Origin: Pseudooceanicola marinus
GTDB taxonomy: Bacteria; Pseudomonadota; Alphaproteobacteria; Rhodobacterales; Rhodobacteraceae
Length of the DNA: 55,056 nucleotides
Direction: 5' to 3'
Assembly (NCBI RefSeq): GCF_020177265.1
Contig: NZ_JAIVMC010000018.1
Coordinates: 1 to 55,056, forward strand
Of this stretch, positions 52,962-55,056 are shown piece by piece. A model generated the notes under the pieces. That model saw only the letters and a list, made by a program, of their open reading frames with translations. It did no database searches and was not told the origin of the DNA. How positions within the stretch are numbered: the stretch's first letter is position 1; each line of letters begins with the position of its first letter. The position numbers were made by a program, and so were the translations under genes.

Positions 52962-53489
52962 TCAGGCTGCCGCGATCTCCGTCTCGGCCTGGTCCAGCGC
53001 CAGGGTGACGGCCGCCAGGTCGCCGGCGGCAAGAAGCGCCTCGCGCCCGCGGCGGCGGATGTTCTCCGCCGCCGCGATGGCGCCGCGATAGACGGCGCCG
53101 CGATCGGCCAGTTCCTGGGCCAATGCGCTGGCGGTCAGGCTGCTGCCGGCGGCCTCGGCTTCGATCAGCTGCTGCTCCAGCGTCGAGGGGCTGCCGCCCA
53201 GGTAGGCCCGGGCGGCACTTTCGCGGCTGAACCAGAAGGGAAGCTGCGCCGGCGAGAGGTCGGCGGTGATATCCTGCAGATGTGCCTCCAGCATTTGGTC
53301 CAGGCTGCGCAGGGCCTCCTCGCGCGCCTGTTCCAGGGAGGGCGTGGCCGGCAGCGGGCTGGTGGCCGGCGCCGGCAGCAGACCGTAGAGGTAGCGGGTG
53401 GTGCCCGCGTCGTCATGCAGGAGATCCAGCAGCACCAGGGTGGGATCGGATTGCACGGTGTCGTGGACTTGGGTGACGGGATCGCTCAT
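52962..53489 (-). CDS. Uncharacterised protein downstream of the beta-helix gene
   Basis: A 175-residue soluble protein, Ala-, Leu- and Glu-rich and mostly helical, without signal peptide. It begins SDPVTQVHDTVQSDPTLVLL and its last 45 residues form a helix with repeated Arg/Glu. I do not recognise a family with confidence. The helical C-terminus and position right behind a tailspike-like gene recall small proteins (for example DUF4376-type) placed after phage tail fibres as assembly or chaperone factors. AAGGAGG lies 7 bases before the ATG at 53489, and only 10 bases separate it from the beta-helix stop, so they are cotranscribed. Confidence 0.65.
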   Translation of the reverse strand: MSDPVTQVHDTVQSDPTLVLLDLLHDDAGTTRYLYGLLPAPATSPLPATPSLEQAREEALRSLDQMLEAHLQDITADLSPAQLPFWFSRESAARAYLGGSPSTLEQQLIEAEAAGSSLTASALAQELADRGAVYRGAIAAAENIRRRGREALLAAGDLAAVTLALDQAETEIAAA

Positions 53490-53499
53490 CGGGCCCTCC

Positions 53500-55056
53500 T
53501 TACAGTCGGGTGATGCTGCCACGGAACTCCATGGCATAGGGGATATCGAGGACGACGCGGTTCTCGGCATTGATGCTGACCGTGTAGCCCCCGTCGTTCT
53601 GCAGCATGCTGATCGAGGTGGCATCGTTGTGCCGGGTGATCCGCCAGAGCCCGCCGCTGACGTTCCCCGCATAGCGCGAGCCGGTGACCTGCAGCAGGTA
53701 GCTGTGGGCGTTCAGCACGGTCAGGGTGGAGACATGCTGGAACGTGGCACCATAGTTATATCCGAAGCGTTCGCCCTGCGCGGTCCCGGGCACGGCGCTC
53801 TTGGTGTTGACCAGTTTGCCGGTCGTGGTGCCGATGGCGGTGATTGTCCCCGCCACGGTGAAGTTCCTGTCCGATCCGATATCGGTATATTCCCGGAGCG
53901 ACCCGTAGTGGCTACCGGCTTTCAGGGTGTTGGCCCCGATGATCACCCCGTCGTTGTAGAATTCCTTGTAGAAGCCGTAGAGGCCGTGCACCAGGTTGTC
54001 TTCGATCCGCAGCCCGTTGCAGATGAAGGCATAGACGAAGTTACAGCTTTGAGGGGGGACATAGCCTTCTTCCATCTTCACCACGTTGTTTGACACCAGG
54101 CAATCCCGGATGGCGGTATTGGAGCCGTGCTGACCATCACCACCGAAATTGAAGACCGTGAAGTGGCTGGGATTTGTGATCACGTTGCCACTGGCCGTGA
54201 CCGGCCCGGCCCCGATCAGCGTATCGGCATACTGCGTACTGCCCAGATGCGCATGGCCGCAGAACAGCAGGCCGCCCCCCTGCCCCACGTTGCCGGTGAA
54301 GGTCACGTCCTGGCAGTTGTAGAGATCGAAGAAGCTGTGCGGGGTCGTGCCGTTCGAGGCGTCAAAGGTATTGTTGGAAATGACGATGTTGCGGGCCTTG
54401 GAGATTTGATTGTACTCGCTGTCGGTCATCTCGGTGTAGAAGTGATTGCCCTGTATGCGGATCATGCCGGCGCCATGGCCGATGCGGGGAACGGTGGCAT
54501 GGGTCCCGCCACTGATGCGCATGATATAGCCCGGGCCGGGCACATGCAGGGTGCAGCCTTCGATCGACACGTCATAACAGTGCAGCAGGCTGAAGGCCCC
54601 GGCGCACTGCCCCCCGTTCCGGCCATCGCCATAGACCTCGACATTGCTGATCCGGCTGCGCTTGATCGAGGTCAGGGCGTCTGACCCGGGATGCGTACCC
54701 TCGACCTTGGGGTTGTCCCCCGCGTGCACGGCCTGGGAGTAGGACAGGATCCGCAGGTCCCTCAGGAGGAGCTCGGCGAAGTCGTGCGGGGCGCTGAACA
54801 GCGCTGTCTTGAGGCTGGTGTCGTGGTTTTTCCAGGTGCCGCCTTCTATCTGCAGGACCGAAGTGCCCCCCTCGAGCGTGCCGTCGCCGTCCATCTCGAA
54901 GATGAAGGCCTCGGAGAGCACGTTGGAAAAGTTGGCCCGGGTCGAGAATTCGGCGGGCAGGGTGTGGATCGTCGCCGCATCGGAACACCGGATCCGCACA
55001 TCACCGGCCGTGGTCCGCAAGGTCGCCCCCGACAGCTGCCAGTCTCCGGCCGGGAT
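53500..55056 (-). CDS. Tailspike / pectate-lyase-like beta-helix protein, main part
   Basis: The main and C-terminal part of a 646-residue protein whose first codons lie at 503-120 across the circular join. After an N-terminal head it shows right-handed beta-helix coils with many Asn, Gly and Ile/Val: IVISNNTFDAS, VTFTGNVGQGGG, TASGNVITNP, CLVSNNVV, LRIEDNLVHG and VIIGANTL. The C-terminus from about residue 545 looks like a compact trimer cap. The fold is shared by pectate lyases, alginate/hyaluronate lyases and phage tailspike depolymerases. No signal peptide or secretion signal is visible, which argues for a particle-bound or cytosolic protein. It follows wzc by 164 bases. Enzyme activity cannot be shown from sequence. 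Confidence 0.8.
   Translation of the reverse strand: MPAGDWQLSGATLRTTAGDVRIRCSDAATIHTLPAEFSTRANFSNVLSEAFIFEMDGDGTLEGGTSVLQIEGGTWKNHDTSLKTALFSAPHDFAELLLRDLRILSYSQAVHAGDNPKVEGTHPGSDALTSIKRSRISNVEVYGDGRNGGQCAGAFSLLHCYDVSIEGCTLHVPGPGYIMRISGGTHATVPRIGHGAGMIRIQGNHFYTEMTDSEYNQISKARNIVISNNTFDASNGTTPHSFFDLYNCQDVTFTGNVGQGGGLLFCGHAHLGSTQYADTLIGAGPVTASGNVITNPSHFTVFNFGGDGQHGSNTAIRDCLVSNNVVKMEEGYVPPQSCNFVYAFICNGLRIEDNLVHGLYGFYKEFYNDGVIIGANTLKAGSHYGSLREYTDIGSDRNFTVAGTITAIGTTTGKLVNTKSAVPGTAQGERFGYNYGATFQHVSTLTVLNAHSYLLQVTGSRYAGNVSGGLWRITRHNDATSISMLQNDGGYTVSINAENRVVLDIPYAMEFRGSITRL
54938..55056. repeat. Terminal direct repeat, right copy (circular join)
   Basis: Identical to bases 1-119. One of the two copies should be removed to obtain the circular sequence of about 54,937 bp. 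Confidence 0.95.

Overview
The window is one closed circle read slightly past its start. The first 119 bases (1-119) recur exactly as the last 119 (54938-55056), and one gene reads intact across the join, so the molecule is a circular replicon of about 54,937 bp. It carries its own replication and partition module (a RepA-type initiator, three 22-bp-spaced iterons, parA, parB and four copies of a 16-bp parS-like palindrome). High GC, the RepA/ParAB type, TRAP transporter genes and a Rhodobacter-type gene-transfer-agent (GTA) spike protein point to a plasmid of an alphaproteobacterium of the Rhodobacterales (Roseobacter group). RepA-type 'biofilm plasmids' rich in exopolysaccharide genes are known from that group. 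No rRNA, tRNA, CRISPR array, insertion sequence, conjugation or relaxase gene was seen.

Layout. (1) 52.9 kb through the origin to 2.8 kb, minus strand: a Wzc-type co-polymerase/tyrosine kinase, then a large beta-helix tailspike/pectate-lyase-like protein spanning the join, then a small unknown protein. (2) 3.2-7.1 kb: a glycosyltransferase, a tiny Tat-signal ORF, a two-gene GTA/phage head-spike module (fibre and base) on the minus strand, and an acyltransferase. (3) 7.4-12.5 kb, plus strand: pyruvyltransferase, glycosyltransferase, nitroreductase-like protein, Wzx flippase. (4) 20.6-12.5 kb, minus strand: manC, ugd, two glycosyltransferases, Wzy polymerase, sulfotransferase, glycosyltransferase. 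(5) 25.7-20.7 kb, minus strand: HAD-UbiA fusion, GtrA, DprE1-like, DprE2-like and a polytopic GT-C candidate; this looks like a polyprenyl-phosphate arabinofuranose pathway. (6) 26.4-28.4 kb: an OafA-type acyltransferase. (7) 28.4-32.7 kb: repA, oriV and parAB. (8) 32.7-37.1 kb: a second sulfotransferase and a TRAP transporter. (9) 37.4-40.1 kb: kdsD-kdsB-kdsA for CMP-KDO precursors. (10) 40.1-46.9 kb: a LuxR-type regulator, cysD, cysNC and cysQ for sulfate activation and PAP removal, an EEP-family protein and a metallophosphatase. (11) 47.1-52.9 kb: a YjbH/YjbF/Wza/YjbE-like secretion set and the initiating sugar-phosphate transferase.

Together the genes describe a nearly self-contained Wzx/Wzy-dependent system for a surface polysaccharide. 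The initiating transferase, five GT4-type transferases and one GT-C candidate would build a repeat unit drawing on GDP-mannose, UDP-glucuronate, probably a polyprenyl-linked pentofuranose and perhaps KDO. Acyl, pyruvyl and sulfate groups would decorate it. Wzx flips it, Wzy polymerises it, and Wzc, Wza and the Yjb proteins control and export it.

The most unexpected content is a pair of orphan particle-adhesin modules: a GTA-type spike base with fibre, and a signal-less beta-helix spike. They sit beside the polysaccharide genes with no capsid genes anywhere on the plasmid. I infer that they may match the host's gene transfer agent or prophage particles to the plasmid-encoded coat.
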